DNA from: Pelagibacter sp047722505
GTDB lineage: Bacteria; Pseudomonadota; Alphaproteobacteria; Pelagibacterales; Pelagibacteraceae
Assembly (NCBI RefSeq): GCF_047722505.1
Contig: NZ_CP159814.1
Coordinates: 558,001 to 622,000, forward strand
Length of the DNA: 64,000 bases
Direction of reading: 5' to 3'
The notes beneath the pieces are model-generated. The model was not told the DNA's origin, did not search any database, and worked only from the letters and a program-made list of their open reading frames with translations. A program made the translations under genes and the position numbers. Below are positions 1-9,156 of this stretch, piece by piece (the stretch's first letter is position 1; the number at the start of each line of letters is the position of its first letter).

Positions 1-1
1 G

Positions 2-604
2 GATTTAGTTGTTGCTGCAATTAATAAGTCTGGTTTTAAAAATGGTAAAGATGTTTCGATTTGTTTAGATGTTGCAGCAAATGAATTAATTAAAAAAGAT
101 AAATATTCTATTCATTCAAAAAAATTTGTTTCGGTAGATCAATCTATTAAAGAATATAAAAAAATAATAAATAAATACAAAATTAAATCTATTGAAGATC
201 CATTTGGAGAAAATGATTGGATGGCATGGAGTAAATTAATGAAAAATACTAATAATGTGCAAATAGTCGGAGATGATTTGTACGTAACTAATTTAGAAAG
301 ACTTAAAAAGGGTTTTTTAAACAACTCGTCAAATTCGATATTAATTAAACTTAATCAAATTGGTACGGTATCTGAAACACTTGAAGTTATTAAGTTTGCA
401 CAAATTATTGGGTATAAAACAATAATTTCTCATAGATCTGGAGACAGTGAAGACACTTTTATAGCAGACTTTGCTGTAGGTACAAATTCAGATCAAATCA
501 AAACTGGATCATTAGCAAGATCCGAACGTGTTGCAAAATATAATCAATTATTACGTATAGAAGAAGAGCTTGGAAAAAAAGCATCAATGAGTAAAATTCA
601 TTGA
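2..604 (+). CDS. eno: Enolase, C-terminal part (gene starts before the window)
   Basis: Converts 2-phosphoglycerate to phosphoenolpyruvate in glycolysis/gluconeogenesis, cytosolic. The reading frame is open from base 2 to the stop at 602-604. It shows the enolase C-terminal hallmarks: SIEDPFGENDW, the VGDDLYVTN strand, and the HRSGDSEDTFIADFAVG region with the catalytic-loop SGDSED, followed by QIKTGSLARSERVAKYNQLLRIEEEL. Only about 200 residues are present, so the N-terminal half lies upstream of the window. Its stop overlaps the ATG of the following ftsB by one base (TGATG), suggesting co-transcription. Confidence 0.97.
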   Translation, partial: DLVVAAINKSGFKNGKDVSICLDVAANELIKKDKYSIHSKKFVSVDQSIKEYKKIINKYKIKSIEDPFGENDWMAWSKLMKNTNNVQIVGDDLYVTNLERLKKGFLNNSSNSILIKLNQIGTVSETLEVIKFAQIIGYKTIISHRSGDSEDTFIADFAVGTNSDQIKTGSLARSERVAKYNQLLRIEEELGKKASMSKIH

Positions 605-906
605 TGTTGGGTAAATTAAAAAAAAATTATTTTTTATTAATCTCTACTTTTTTAATACTTTATTTTTTCTTTAACCTTTTAGATGGTGAAAGAGGCCTTT
701 TTTCTTATTTTAAAAAAAATGAAATTCTAATAAATCTAAAGATTGAAGAGGCTAATTTATCTAACAAAATCAAAGATCTTGAATTTAAAAATTCTCTATT
801 AAGTACTAAATTAGACCTAGATTATGTTGAAACCTTAATTAGAGAAAAATTTATGTTTGGCAAAGAAGGGGAGACCCTTTATATAATTAAAAAGAATGAC
901 AATTAA
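604..906 (+). CDS. ftsB: FtsB/DivIC-like septum formation initiator
   Basis: Small bitopic division protein: one N-terminal membrane segment (roughly residues 8-25, FLLISTFLILYFFFNLL) followed by a coiled coil rich in Leu/Glu/Lys and a short C-terminal domain (VETLIREKFMFGKEGE, typical of the family). It is known to bridge FtsL and FtsQ in the divisome. The TTG at 601 is also in frame, but the ATG at 604 that overlaps the enolase stop is more likely. The position directly after eno is the usual alphaproteobacterial one. The call rests on topology, the C-terminal motif and context. Confidence 0.85.
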   Translation: MLGKLKKNYFLLISTFLILYFFFNLLDGERGLFSYFKKNEILINLKIEEANLSNKIKDLEFKNSLLSTKLDLDYVETLIREKFMFGKEGETLYIIKKNDN

Positions 907-1840
907 ACCAAGACATCCAGAAAAAGTTAACAAACCAGTAAATCCAATTAAAAAAAAACCTGATTGGATAAGGTCTAAATTAACTAATAGCAAAGAATTC
1001 TTCTTAACCAAGACTATTGTTAATCAAAATAATTTAGTAACAGTTTGTCAGGAAGCAAATTGTCCAAATATTACAGAATGCTGGAGTAAGCGTCATGCTA
1101 CATTTATGATTATGGGAGACACCTGTACAAGAGCATGTGCTTTCTGTGATGTTAAAACAGGAAAGCCTGAAAATTTAGATCCATTTGAGGCTTACAAAAT
1201 TTCAAATGCAGTTCACAAACTTAATCTTAAGCATGTTGTTATAACTTCTGTTGATAGAGACGATTTAGAAGATGGAGGTTCCAATCATTTCTTTGATGTA
1301 ATTACAGCCACAAGAAAAAAAAACCCTCAAACTTCAATTGAAGTTTTAACCCCAGATTTTTTAAGAAAAGGGGATGTTTATAAAAAAATTTTAGAAGCAG
1401 ACTTAGATGTTTTCAATCATAACATTGAAACAGTACCAAGACTTTATTTAAAAGTTAGACCAGGTGCAAGATACTTTGGTTCATTAGAACTTTTAAAGAA
1501 TGTAAAAAAAATTAATAAAAAAGTTTTTACTAAATCAGGGCTAATGGTTGGTTTAGGAGAGAGTAAAGATGAATTAATTCAGGTAATGGATGACTTAAGA
1601 TCTGCAGATGTAGACTTTTTAACAATTGGGCAATATTTACAACCCTCAGCAAAACACCATCCACTTGAGAGATATTACCATCCAGATGAATTTAAGGACT
1701 TAGAAAATATTGCAAAGTCTAAAGGTTTTTTATTAGTTTCTTCTTCACCACTTACAAGATCTTCTTATCATGCTGATGAAGACTTTGCTCAATTACAAAA
1801 AAATAGATTAGAAAAGTATAATGCCCAAAGCCTCAGTTAA
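896..1840 (+). CDS. lipA: Lipoyl synthase
   Basis: Radical-SAM enzyme that inserts two sulfurs into the octanoyl group of the E2 subunits of 2-oxoacid dehydrogenases and of GcvH. Both cluster motifs are present: the auxiliary cluster CQEANCPNITEC and the radical-SAM CTRACAFC. The conserved HNIETVPRLY, VRPGARY, KSGLMVGLGES and C-terminal SSPLTRSSYHAD are seen. The 314-residue length is normal. It overlaps ftsB by 11 bp. In many alphaproteobacteria pdhABC and lpd lie between ftsB and lipA; they are absent here. Confidence 0.98.
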   Translation: MTIKPRHPEKVNKPVNPIKKKPDWIRSKLTNSKEFFLTKTIVNQNNLVTVCQEANCPNITECWSKRHATFMIMGDTCTRACAFCDVKTGKPENLDPFEAYKISNAVHKLNLKHVVITSVDRDDLEDGGSNHFFDVITATRKKNPQTSIEVLTPDFLRKGDVYKKILEADLDVFNHNIETVPRLYLKVRPGARYFGSLELLKNVKKINKKVFTKSGLMVGLGESKDELIQVMDDLRSADVDFLTIGQYLQPSAKHHPLERYYHPDEFKDLENIAKSKGFLLVSSSPLTRSSYHADEDFAQLQKNRLEKYNAQSLS

Positions 1841-2270
1841 GAGATTAATTGAATGTAATAAAAAACAATTAGTTGATCTTGTTCTAGATATTGAAAGTTA
1901 CCCAAAGTTTATACCTTATTGTTTAGGTGCAAAAATTCATGAAAAAAAGGAAGAAAATAATCTAATCTTAATAATTGCTGATCTCACAATAGGCAAGGGT
2001 CCTTTTGAGGCAACCTATAAAAGTGATGTCAGATTTAATAAAGATACAGACACTATCTTAGTAACCAATATCGAAGGACCCCTCAAACATTTGGATAATA
2101 AATGGGTTTTTCTTGAAAAAGATAGCTCTACTGAAATATCCTTTGATATTGATTTTGAGATTGAAAATAAATTTTTAAATATTGTAATGGATAAATCTTT
2201 TCAGTATGGTTTAGATAAAATAGCTGACTCGTTTCAGAAAAGAGCTAACGATTTATTCACGGGTAGATAA
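1821..2270 (+). CDS. RatA/COQ10-type START (SRPBCC) protein
   Basis: A 149-residue protein of the polyketide-cyclase/START fold: SVKRLIECNKKQLVDLVLDIESYPKFIPYCLGAKI is the family N-terminus and the C-terminal helix FQYGLDKIADSFQKRA is typical. The family includes eukaryotic COQ10, a ubiquinone-binding chaperone, and E. coli RatA. In alphaproteobacteria the gene follows lipA, as here, where they overlap by 20 bp. A role in quinone handling is the usual inference for this clade; nothing in the sequence proves it. Confidence 0.85.
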   Translation: MPKASVKRLIECNKKQLVDLVLDIESYPKFIPYCLGAKIHEKKEENNLILIIADLTIGKGPFEATYKSDVRFNKDTDTILVTNIEGPLKHLDNKWVFLEKDSSTEISFDIDFEIENKFLNIVMDKSFQYGLDKIADSFQKRANDLFTGR

Positions 2271-2305
2271 ATCATTTAATGATCATATGTACATAAAGGT
2301 AGTTT

Positions 2306-2512
2306 ATGTCTGCAGACTTACAAAAAAGAACAATTGCAAAAACATTAACATGGCGTGTTACTGCTAGTTTAACAACTTTTATTATTGCATGGGCATTAAC
2401 AGGTGACTTATTAATAGGTGTTTCCATAGGTAGCATCGAAGCTATAGCTAAAATTTTTTTATATTATTTTCACGAAAGAATTTGGAATAATATAAGTTGG
2501 GCAAAAAATTAG
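2306..2512 (+). CDS. DUF2061 small membrane protein
   Basis: A 68-residue protein with the DUF2061 pattern: KRTIAKTLTWRVTASLTTFIIAWALTG (first membrane segment), a short loop, then IGSIEAIAKIFLYYFHERIWN (second segment). An AAGGTAG ribosome-binding-like stretch precedes the ATG. Function is unknown; in other bacteria the domain can stand alone or be fused to sulfate-assimilation proteins. It overlaps the end of the convergent cinA-type gene by 4 bp. Confidence 0.85.
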   Translation: MSADLQKRTIAKTLTWRVTASLTTFIIAWALTGDLLIGVSIGSIEAIAKIFLYYFHERIWNNISWAKN

Positions 2513-2979
2513 ATAATATTATCGATTATATTAAGTGCAGTGCTAACTGTAATTTTTTGTATAGATATTCTATTTTTATTTTTAAACAGATTTTTCTTAG
2601 CTATTATTTTGTTTCCCTTTTTAACACCAATATAAACTAAACCGACTGGCTTTAATTTTGTGCCACCATTTGGTCCAGCAATACCTGTAATTGATATAGA
2701 TATATTTGCTTTACTAATTTTACTTAAATTTTTAACCATTGATAAACAACATTCTTCGCTTACAGCACCATATTTTTCTATTATTTTATTAGGCACCTTA
2801 AGAAGGTTAACTTTTGCTTTATTTGAATAAGTAATTAGACCTAAATTAAATACCTTAGAAGAACCACTTATTGAAGTTATTGAGCTAGATAAAAGACCAC
2901 CCGTGCAGGATTCTGCAAATGAAACTTTAAGTTTCTTTTTAATTAATTTTTTTACAACCTTATTAGCTAAATTTTTCAT
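2509..2979 (-). CDS. pncC: CinA C-terminal-domain protein, nicotinamide-nucleotide amidohydrolase (PncC type)
   Basis: A stand-alone 156-residue CinA C-terminal domain that deamidates nicotinamide mononucleotide to nicotinate mononucleotide in NAD salvage. It has the family signatures SFAESCTGGLLSSSITSISGSS and ISITGIAGPNGGTKLKPVGLVYIG. The N-terminal MoaB-like domain of full-length CinA is absent, which is common. It is the last gene of the reverse block ispDF-pgpA-pncC and its start touches the pgpA stop. Confidence 0.88.
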   Translation of the reverse strand: MKNLANKVVKKLIKKKLKVSFAESCTGGLLSSSITSISGSSKVFNLGLITYSNKAKVNLLKVPNKIIEKYGAVSEECCLSMVKNLSKISKANISISITGIAGPNGGTKLKPVGLVYIGVKKGNKIIAKKNLFKNKNRISIQKITVSTALNIIDNII

Positions 2980-3482
2980 TATAAAACATAACTTTTAATA
3001 ATCATGAAACACACAAGTGATAGCACAACATAAAATCCAGCACAAATATCATCCATAATTACACCAAAACTATTCTTAAAGTTTTTATCAAAAAAGTTTA
3101 CAGGAAATGGTTTCATGATATCAAAATATCTAAAAAGAATAAAAAATAGAGCATAATAAACAATAGCTTCATCTGCATCTTTTGTTGTTCCATGAGATAT
3201 CTCATAAAGATATATGGGTATCGATTGACCTAAAAATTCATCAATAATAATTTCACCAGGATCTTTATTCTCATTATTTTCTATATGACTTGAAACGGCG
3301 TAAAATGAGTAAATAAATATTATTATCAATCCAAATAAAATTATATTGGGTGAAATATTTAGAGTGTGGAATAGATAATAAAGAATAATTACAGTCGCTA
3401 ATGACCCAAATGTTCCAGGCATATATTTAACTTTACCAAGACCAAACATAGTAACTAATAATGAGTTGAAAGATTTAATCAT
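2979..3482 (-). CDS. pgpA: Phosphatidylglycerophosphatase A
   Basis: Membrane phosphatase that dephosphorylates phosphatidylglycerophosphate to phosphatidylglycerol. Family motifs are visible: GLGKVKYMPGTFGSLATV near the N-terminus, EIIIDEFLGQ in the middle, and the C-terminal FGVIMDDICAGFY. Several hydrophobic segments follow each motif. The length of 167 residues is typical. The start overlaps the end of ispDF by 8 bp. Confidence 0.92.
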   Translation of the reverse strand: MIKSFNSLLVTMFGLGKVKYMPGTFGSLATVIILYYLFHTLNISPNIILFGLIIIFIYSFYAVSSHIENNENKDPGEIIIDEFLGQSIPIYLYEISHGTTKDADEAIVYYALFFILFRYFDIMKPFPVNFFDKNFKNSFGVIMDDICAGFYVVLSLVCFMIIKSYVL

Positions 3483-4590
3483 TTTTAATAACTGAGGCTA
3501 TCACTTCACAAGCTATAGCTTTTTCTTTACCAATTACACCTAACTTTTCAGTTGTTTTACCTTTTATATTAATTTGAGTAGGGGAGATATTACAAATTTT
3601 TGCAATACAGTTTAATATTTGTTTTTTATATTTTTGAATTTTAGGTTTTTGAGTAATGATATTTATATCAAGATTATTGACTAGGTAGCCTTTTTTTACA
3701 GTTTGCTTAATTATTTTACTTAATAGAATTGTAGATCTAATATTTCTAAATTTCTTATTCTTATCTGAGAATTTTTCACCAATATCACCCATAGAACAAG
3801 CTCCAAGTATAGCATCTGTTACAGCATGTAAAACGGGATCTCCATCTGAATGACCTAATGTACCAATTGGTGAGGGTATTTTAATTCCACCTAAATAAAG
3901 TTTTTTATTAGGTACCAACCTATGAACATCGAAACCTAGTCCAAATTTAATTAAATTGTTAAACTTAATATCTGAGTTTACTGTAATTTTATTATTAGTA
4001 GTTTCACCTTTTATAATTTTTATTTTTTTACCAGCCCTTACAAACAAGTTTGCATCATCAGTAACCTCGCTACTTTTATTATTTTGAAGTGAATAAAGTT
4101 TTTTATAGTTAAAAGCTTGAGGTGTTTGGATTAAGTAAATATTTTCACGTTTTAAATTTTTAACAATTTTTGAAATTTTTTGTTTAACTGAATCTGCAGT
4201 TTTGATTGCAGGAATTACACAGTCATTTGTTTTTAATCCATCCATTAATTTCTTTAAAAGTTTTAGAGAAAAATTCGGTCTTGCAGCATCATGAATTATT
4301 ATATTTTTAAAATTATTTTTTTTAATACTTCTTAAGGCATTATAGGCTGATTCCGCTCTTGTTTTACCACCTGTGATAATTTTGATGTTTTTGATATTAA
4401 GTTTCTTGATATAATTTTTATGTTTTTTATTTACTACAAGAACAATTTTATTAAATTTATTAAAAACTTTAGCTTTATCTATTGAATGTAATAATAAAGG
4501 TTTACCTCTATAATTTGTGTACGGTTTTGGAATATTTGAATTAAATCTTTTACTTTCGCCACCAGCAAGTATTATAAAACAACTATTCAT
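3475..4590 (-). CDS. ispDF: Bifunctional IspD/IspF (MEP cytidylyltransferase / MECDP synthase)
   Basis: Carries out two steps of the non-mevalonate isoprenoid pathway. The IspD half (about residues 1-215) has ILAGGESKRFNSNIPKPY (CTP-binding glycine loop), IIHDAARPN and IQTPQAFNY. The IspF half (about 216-371) has GFDVHRL (metal ligands), LGHSDGDPVLHAVTDAILGA and GDIGEKF, and ends KTTEKLGVIGKEKAIACEV. The fusion is common in alphaproteobacteria. A GTG at 4608 is in frame, but ATG at 4590 (MNSCFIILAGG) fits the IspD N-terminus better. It is divergent from ntrY with a gap of only 33 bp. Confidence 0.96.
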   Translation of the reverse strand: MNSCFIILAGGESKRFNSNIPKPYTNYRGKPLLLHSIDKAKVFNKFNKIVLVVNKKHKNYIKKLNIKNIKIITGGKTRAESAYNALRSIKKNNFKNIIIHDAARPNFSLKLLKKLMDGLKTNDCVIPAIKTADSVKQKISKIVKNLKRENIYLIQTPQAFNYKKLYSLQNNKSSEVTDDANLFVRAGKKIKIIKGETTNNKITVNSDIKFNNLIKFGLGFDVHRLVPNKKLYLGGIKIPSPIGTLGHSDGDPVLHAVTDAILGACSMGDIGEKFSDKNKKFRNIRSTILLSKIIKQTVKKGYLVNNLDINIITQKPKIQKYKKQILNCIAKICNISPTQINIKGKTTEKLGVIGKEKAIACEVIASVIKND

Positions 4591-4623
4591 GATAAAAATA
4601 TATAACACATTATTTTGTCCACT

Positions 4624-6405
4624 ATGATTGATTTTATTAAAAAAAATATATTCATCATTGTAATATTTTTAATCACTTTATTCACAGGTTTTATAACTTT
4701 TTTAACATTTATTGATAAAAGCTTTTTAAAACTATCTGATAATAATCTCCAGATTTTATTAATTGGAAATATTGCTCTGTTAATACTTCTTTTCTTTATG
4801 ATATTTTCAGAAGTAAGAAATTCCTTAAAGATAGATGTTGACGTAAGTGGTTCTAAAGCCAATAGAAAATATATAACATTTTTTGCATTATTTACTTTAA
4901 TTCCCTCAATTTTAATTTCTTTATTTTCATTATTTCTTCTTTCTTTTGCTCTTGATAAATATTTGGATAAGAAAATTACAACAGCAGTTAATAACTCTTA
5001 TGAAATTGCGAGAAGCTATACTGAAGAAGTTAGAACAAAAACACAATCAGAGATAATTTTAATAGCATTTGATTTAAACAAAAGTATCAATTTTTTAAAC
5101 ACAAATATTAATCAATTTAAAAGTTTTCTAAATACTCAAAAATTAATTAGAGATATGGATGAGGTTCATATTATTGATGGTAATGGAAATTTATATCTGT
5201 CAACATTAGAAGATAACACTTTGTATACACCACCTTTAAGTGATGCTTTAGAAATGGTTCAAAATGATAAAAGGCCACTTAAAATTATTAATGCTTTTAA
5301 AAATCAAACAGCATCAATCATAAAACTTGAAAATTTTGACGGAAAGTATTTGTATATAGTCAAATATTTAGATAAAAAAATTTCTCAATATTTATTAGAA
5401 TCTCAAGAAGCACTAAATTTTTATTACACAGTTTTAAATAAGCAAACTGGGATTAAGATATCATTTGTATTTATTTATCTTGTCATAGTCTCATTGTTAT
5501 TATTTTTATCCATATCAATAGCTATAAGATTTTCATCAAGATTTTTTAGGTCTATTAATAATTTGATTATTGCATCTTCCAATATTGGAAAGGGTAATCT
5601 AGATATTAAAGTACCAGAAATTAAAACTGATAAAGACATAGAAGTGTTAAATCAAAATTTTAATTTAATGATAGACAAATTAAGATCTCAACAAGAGAAG
5701 CTTATAATTAAAGAAAGACATGAAGCTTGGGAAAATTTAGCTAGAAAATTAGCTCATGAAATTAAAAATCCACTCACACCCATTCAATTAACTATTGATA
5801 AGTTAAAGAGCAAGTACTCAGAAAAAATAGCAGATCATGAAAAAGATGATTTTTCAAAAAGCTTGTTGATTATTGGTAAACAAATTAAACAAATTGAAAA
5901 TCTAGTTAATGAATTTTCTGATTTTGCGAGAATGCCAAAACCAATTCTTAAAGATAACAACTTAGTTTCTTTGATAAATGATAATATTAAATTAATAAAT
6001 GAATTGGATAATAAAATTATAATTGATTTTAAATCAAGTAAATCAGATATTCTCTTAAACTCCGATAGTGAACAATTAAGTAGAGTTTTCTTCAATTTGA
6101 TTAAAAACTCTATTGAAAGTATACAGGATAAGCAAATTGATAATGCTAATTTGATTGGAAAAATTGATATTTACATAAATGAGAGTGAAGAATTAATTAA
6201 CTTTATAATTATTGATAACGGATTAGGATTTGGAATATTTGAAAACAATATAAAAGACATTCTAAATCCTTATTTTACAACAAAGATAAAAGGTACCGGC
6301 TTAGGTTTATCTATTGTTAATAAAATTATAAACGATCATAATGGAAAAATAAATTTTGTTTCATTAGAAAGTGGAGCAAAGATAGAAATTATATTTATAA
6401 AATAA
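4624..6405 (+). CDS. ntrY: NtrY-type membrane sensor histidine kinase
   Basis: A 593-residue sensor kinase. Membrane segments lie at about residues 8-28, 40-60, 83-110 and 280-305, with an extracytoplasmic region between the third and fourth, then a HAMP-like linker. Kinase motifs: H-box LARKLAHEIKNPLTPIQL, N-box FFNLIKNSIES, G1 IIDNGLGFG, and G2 KGTGLGLSIV. No clear PAS domain is seen between HAMP and H-box, whereas many NtrY proteins have one. ATG at 4624 was chosen over TTG at 4615. The stop overlaps the ntrX ATG by one base. The family is linked to nitrogen and redox responses; the signal here is unknown. Confidence 0.93.
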   Translation: MIDFIKKNIFIIVIFLITLFTGFITFLTFIDKSFLKLSDNNLQILLIGNIALLILLFFMIFSEVRNSLKIDVDVSGSKANRKYITFFALFTLIPSILISLFSLFLLSFALDKYLDKKITTAVNNSYEIARSYTEEVRTKTQSEIILIAFDLNKSINFLNTNINQFKSFLNTQKLIRDMDEVHIIDGNGNLYLSTLEDNTLYTPPLSDALEMVQNDKRPLKIINAFKNQTASIIKLENFDGKYLYIVKYLDKKISQYLLESQEALNFYYTVLNKQTGIKISFVFIYLVIVSLLLFLSISIAIRFSSRFFRSINNLIIASSNIGKGNLDIKVPEIKTDKDIEVLNQNFNLMIDKLRSQQEKLIIKERHEAWENLARKLAHEIKNPLTPIQLTIDKLKSKYSEKIADHEKDDFSKSLLIIGKQIKQIENLVNEFSDFARMPKPILKDNNLVSLINDNIKLINELDNKIIIDFKSSKSDILLNSDSEQLSRVFFNLIKNSIESIQDKQIDNANLIGKIDIYINESEELINFIIIDNGLGFGIFENNIKDILNPYFTTKIKGTGLGLSIVNKIINDHNGKINFVSLESGAKIEIIFIK

Positions 6406-7760
6406 TGAGTACCGAAATATTAATTATTGATGATAATGTAGATATTAGAAATATAATTAATGATCTAATAATTGAAGCTGGTTACAAAACAAGATTGGCT
6501 GCGAACTACAATCAAGCTTTAAACGAGATTGACAAAAAACTTCCGGATGTTGCAATTATAGATGTTAAATTAGACAAAGGTGACAATGATGGTCTAGAGC
6601 TTTTATCACATATTAAAATTAAGGACAAAAATATTCCAGTTATAATAATTACAGGACATGCAAACGTAGAAATGGCTATTAAAGCTTTAAAAGCTGGTGC
6701 TTTCGAATTTATTGAAAAACCTTTTAATCAAGAAAGATTATTAAATTTTGTTAATAGAGCCGTTGAAAATATAAACCTTAAAAATAAGAACAAAGAATTT
6801 GAAAGTAAACTTTTTTTTTCTTATGAGTTAATTGGAATTAGTGACAATATAAAAAATATAAAAGAACAAATCAATAAAATTTCAGTTTCTGAAAGTCGAA
6901 TTTTTATTAATGGTCCTACTGGCTCTGGAAAAGAATTGATTGCAAGAAAAATACATAAAGAATCTAAAAGACAAAGGGGCCCTTTTATTATTCTGAATGG
7001 TGCATTACTTGATATAAAAAAATATGAATTAGAATTATTTGGTGAAGAAAAAGTAAATGGCTCTATAACCTATGGTGCTTTAGAGAAATCATCAAAGGGC
7101 ATTCTTTTGATCGATGAAATTTCTGAAATCCCACTTGAAACCCAATCTAAAATTTTAAGAGTTTTAATCGATCAAAAATTTAGAAGGATCAATGGCAGTC
7201 ATGATATTAATGTAGATGTAAGAATTATATGTTCATCCAACAAAGATATAAAAAAAGAAATAGAAAATGGTAATTTTAGAGAGGATTTATATCATCGGCT
7301 AAATGTTTTAGAAATCAACATTGACCCTCTAAAAGAAAGAGTTTCAGATATATCTTTATTAGTTGAATATTTCTCTGAAAAAATCTCAACAAGTTATAAT
7401 TTAAAAAAATTAAGCATTGATACAAATAATAAATATCTACTCAATTATGATTGGCCAGGTAATGTTAGAGAATTAAGAAATCTAATAGAGAGGATTGCAA
7501 TACTTTCACCTGATAGTGCTGATAAAATTTCAAATATTATTAAAGAATCCCTAAAAACGCCTGATATTAAAAATGTACCATCAGAAAACTCTTTATCTAT
7601 ACCATTAAAAGAAGCTAGAGAAAATTTTGAAAAGGAGTATTTAACTACACAATTGAAAAAATTTAATGGCAATATATCAAAAACTGCTGACTTTATAGGA
7701 ATGGAAAGATCTGCCTTACATAGAAAGCTTAAAGTTTTAGGGATCAAGGAATTAAATTAA
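6405..7760 (+). CDS. ntrX: NtrX-type response regulator with AAA+ and Fis domains
   Basis: A receiver domain (residues 1-120; acidic pair D9/D10, phosphoacceptor D53 in IIDVKL, Lys in FIEKPF), an AAA+ domain (Walker A GPTGSGKE at about 170-177; Walker B ILLIDE at about 233-238; GNFREDLYHRLNV), and a C-terminal Fis-type helix-turn-helix (NGNISKTADFIGMERSALHRKL). The GAFTGA loop that touches sigma-54 is missing: between ELFGEEK and GALEKSSKG there is only VNGSITY. It is therefore probably not a classical sigma-54 activator. It is the partner of ntrY and is followed directly by trkA. Confidence 0.93.
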   Translation: MSTEILIIDDNVDIRNIINDLIIEAGYKTRLAANYNQALNEIDKKLPDVAIIDVKLDKGDNDGLELLSHIKIKDKNIPVIIITGHANVEMAIKALKAGAFEFIEKPFNQERLLNFVNRAVENINLKNKNKEFESKLFFSYELIGISDNIKNIKEQINKISVSESRIFINGPTGSGKELIARKIHKESKRQRGPFIILNGALLDIKKYELELFGEEKVNGSITYGALEKSSKGILLIDEISEIPLETQSKILRVLIDQKFRRINGSHDINVDVRIICSSNKDIKKEIENGNFREDLYHRLNVLEINIDPLKERVSDISLLVEYFSEKISTSYNLKKLSIDTNNKYLLNYDWPGNVRELRNLIERIAILSPDSADKISNIIKESLKTPDIKNVPSENSLSIPLKEARENFEKEYLTTQLKKFNGNISKTADFIGMERSALHRKLKVLGIKELN

Positions 7761-9152
7761 ATGAATATTATAATTTGTGGTGCTGGTAGAGTAGGCTTTA
7801 CTATCGCAAAGATTTTAAGTGAACAAGGACACTCTATAACTGTAATAGATCAATCAAGTGAGGATATACAAAAGATAAATGACACACTCGACGTTAAGTC
7901 TATTGTGGGCAAAGGCACTTACCCCTCTATTTTAGAAAAAGCAAACGCAACTGATGCTGACATGATTATTGCAGTAACACGTAATGATGAAATTAACATG
8001 TTGATATGTCAAATAGCATTTTCAATATTTAACGTTCAAAAAAAAATAGCAAGGATCAGATCACAAGATTATTTAAATCCTAAATTTACCAAAGTTTACA
8101 ATAAAGAAAATCTACCGATAGATGTTATTATTTCACCTGAAATAGAGATAGCAAAATCTCTTCAAAGAAAATTAGAAGCTCCTGGCTCACTTGATAACGT
8201 TCCTTTTGCAAATAATAAAATTAGATTACTTGAAATTTTGATAGATGCCAATTGTCCAATAAAAGATATCAAGCTTAATGAGCTTACAAAAAAGTTTCCA
8301 AAATTAAATTCGAATATAATGGGTGTAATTAGGGATGAAAAATTTGTTTTACTAAAAAAAACTGATCTAATGCTCAAAGATGACAAAGCTTATGTTGTGA
8401 CTAATGCCTCGCAGATGAACGAAACTTTAACAGCTTTTGGTCACACAGAAAAAATTTCTAATAAGATCCTTATTATTGGAGGCGGAAACATAGGCTTTAA
8501 CTTAGCAAAAAATTTAGAAGAAAGTTTTGACTCTGCTAGAGTTAAAATTATTGAAAAAGACAAAGAAAGAGCAGAGCTTATTGCAAGCCAATTAAATAAC
8601 ACAATCGTTATAAATGGTGATGCTCTTGATGAGGAGGTTTTACTAGAAGCAAATTTAGAAGAGGTTCAAACTGTTTTGGCTCTAACAAATGATGATGAAG
8701 ATAATTTAATGGTAAGTGTATTGGTTGAAAAATTTGCCAAAGATAATGACGAGTTAAGTGACAAAAGAACTATGGCTTTAATTAATAAGCCTAATTACTC
8801 TCTTTTACAAACTTCTTTAAAAATTGATGATTTTATTGATCCTAGAATGAATACTGTATCAAGCATCTTAAAACATATTCATAAAGGTACTATTGAAAAT
8901 GCTTATAGTATTTTAAATGGTGAGTATGAAATTATTGAAGCAGAAATTATTGAAACCTCAGAGTTGGTGAACAAGGAATTAAAAAATTCAAACTTACCAG
9001 ATGAAATAAGAATTGGTGCAATTTTAAGAGGTGATGAAGTTGTTATTCCTAGATCAAATTTTGTATTTAAAAAACAGGATATTGTTGTTCTTTTGGCTAA
9101 AAAAGAATTTTTACATGTTGTAGAAAACATGTTTCGTATAAGCTCTATTTAA
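7761..9152 (+). CDS. trkA: Trk potassium uptake regulatory subunit TrkA
   Basis: Cytosolic NAD(H)-binding subunit that gates the TrkH potassium channel. It contains two RCK repeats: MNIIICGAGRVGFTIAKILSEQG and, near residue 235, ILIIGGGNIGFNLAKNL, each a GxGxxG Rossmann fold followed by a TrkA-C domain (the last near residues 380-460, ending in EIRIGAILRGDEVVIP). The length of 463 is standard. It starts right after the ntrX stop and precedes trkH by 4 bp; ntrYX-trkA is a conserved alphaproteobacterial arrangement. Confidence 0.96.
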   Translation: MNIIICGAGRVGFTIAKILSEQGHSITVIDQSSEDIQKINDTLDVKSIVGKGTYPSILEKANATDADMIIAVTRNDEINMLICQIAFSIFNVQKKIARIRSQDYLNPKFTKVYNKENLPIDVIISPEIEIAKSLQRKLEAPGSLDNVPFANNKIRLLEILIDANCPIKDIKLNELTKKFPKLNSNIMGVIRDEKFVLLKKTDLMLKDDKAYVVTNASQMNETLTAFGHTEKISNKILIIGGGNIGFNLAKNLEESFDSARVKIIEKDKERAELIASQLNNTIVINGDALDEEVLLEANLEEVQTVLALTNDDEDNLMVSVLVEKFAKDNDELSDKRTMALINKPNYSLLQTSLKIDDFIDPRMNTVSSILKHIHKGTIENAYSILNGEYEIIEAEIIETSELVNKELKNSNLPDEIRIGAILRGDEVVIPRSNFVFKKQDIVVLLAKKEFLHVVENMFRISSI

Positions 9153-9156
9153 TCTA

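Noticed and set aside
4587..4862. 91-codon reverse frame opposite the ntrY start
   Set aside because: It lies antisense to the ntrY membrane region and has no ribosome-binding site or recognisable family; it is a by-product of AT-rich coding sequence.
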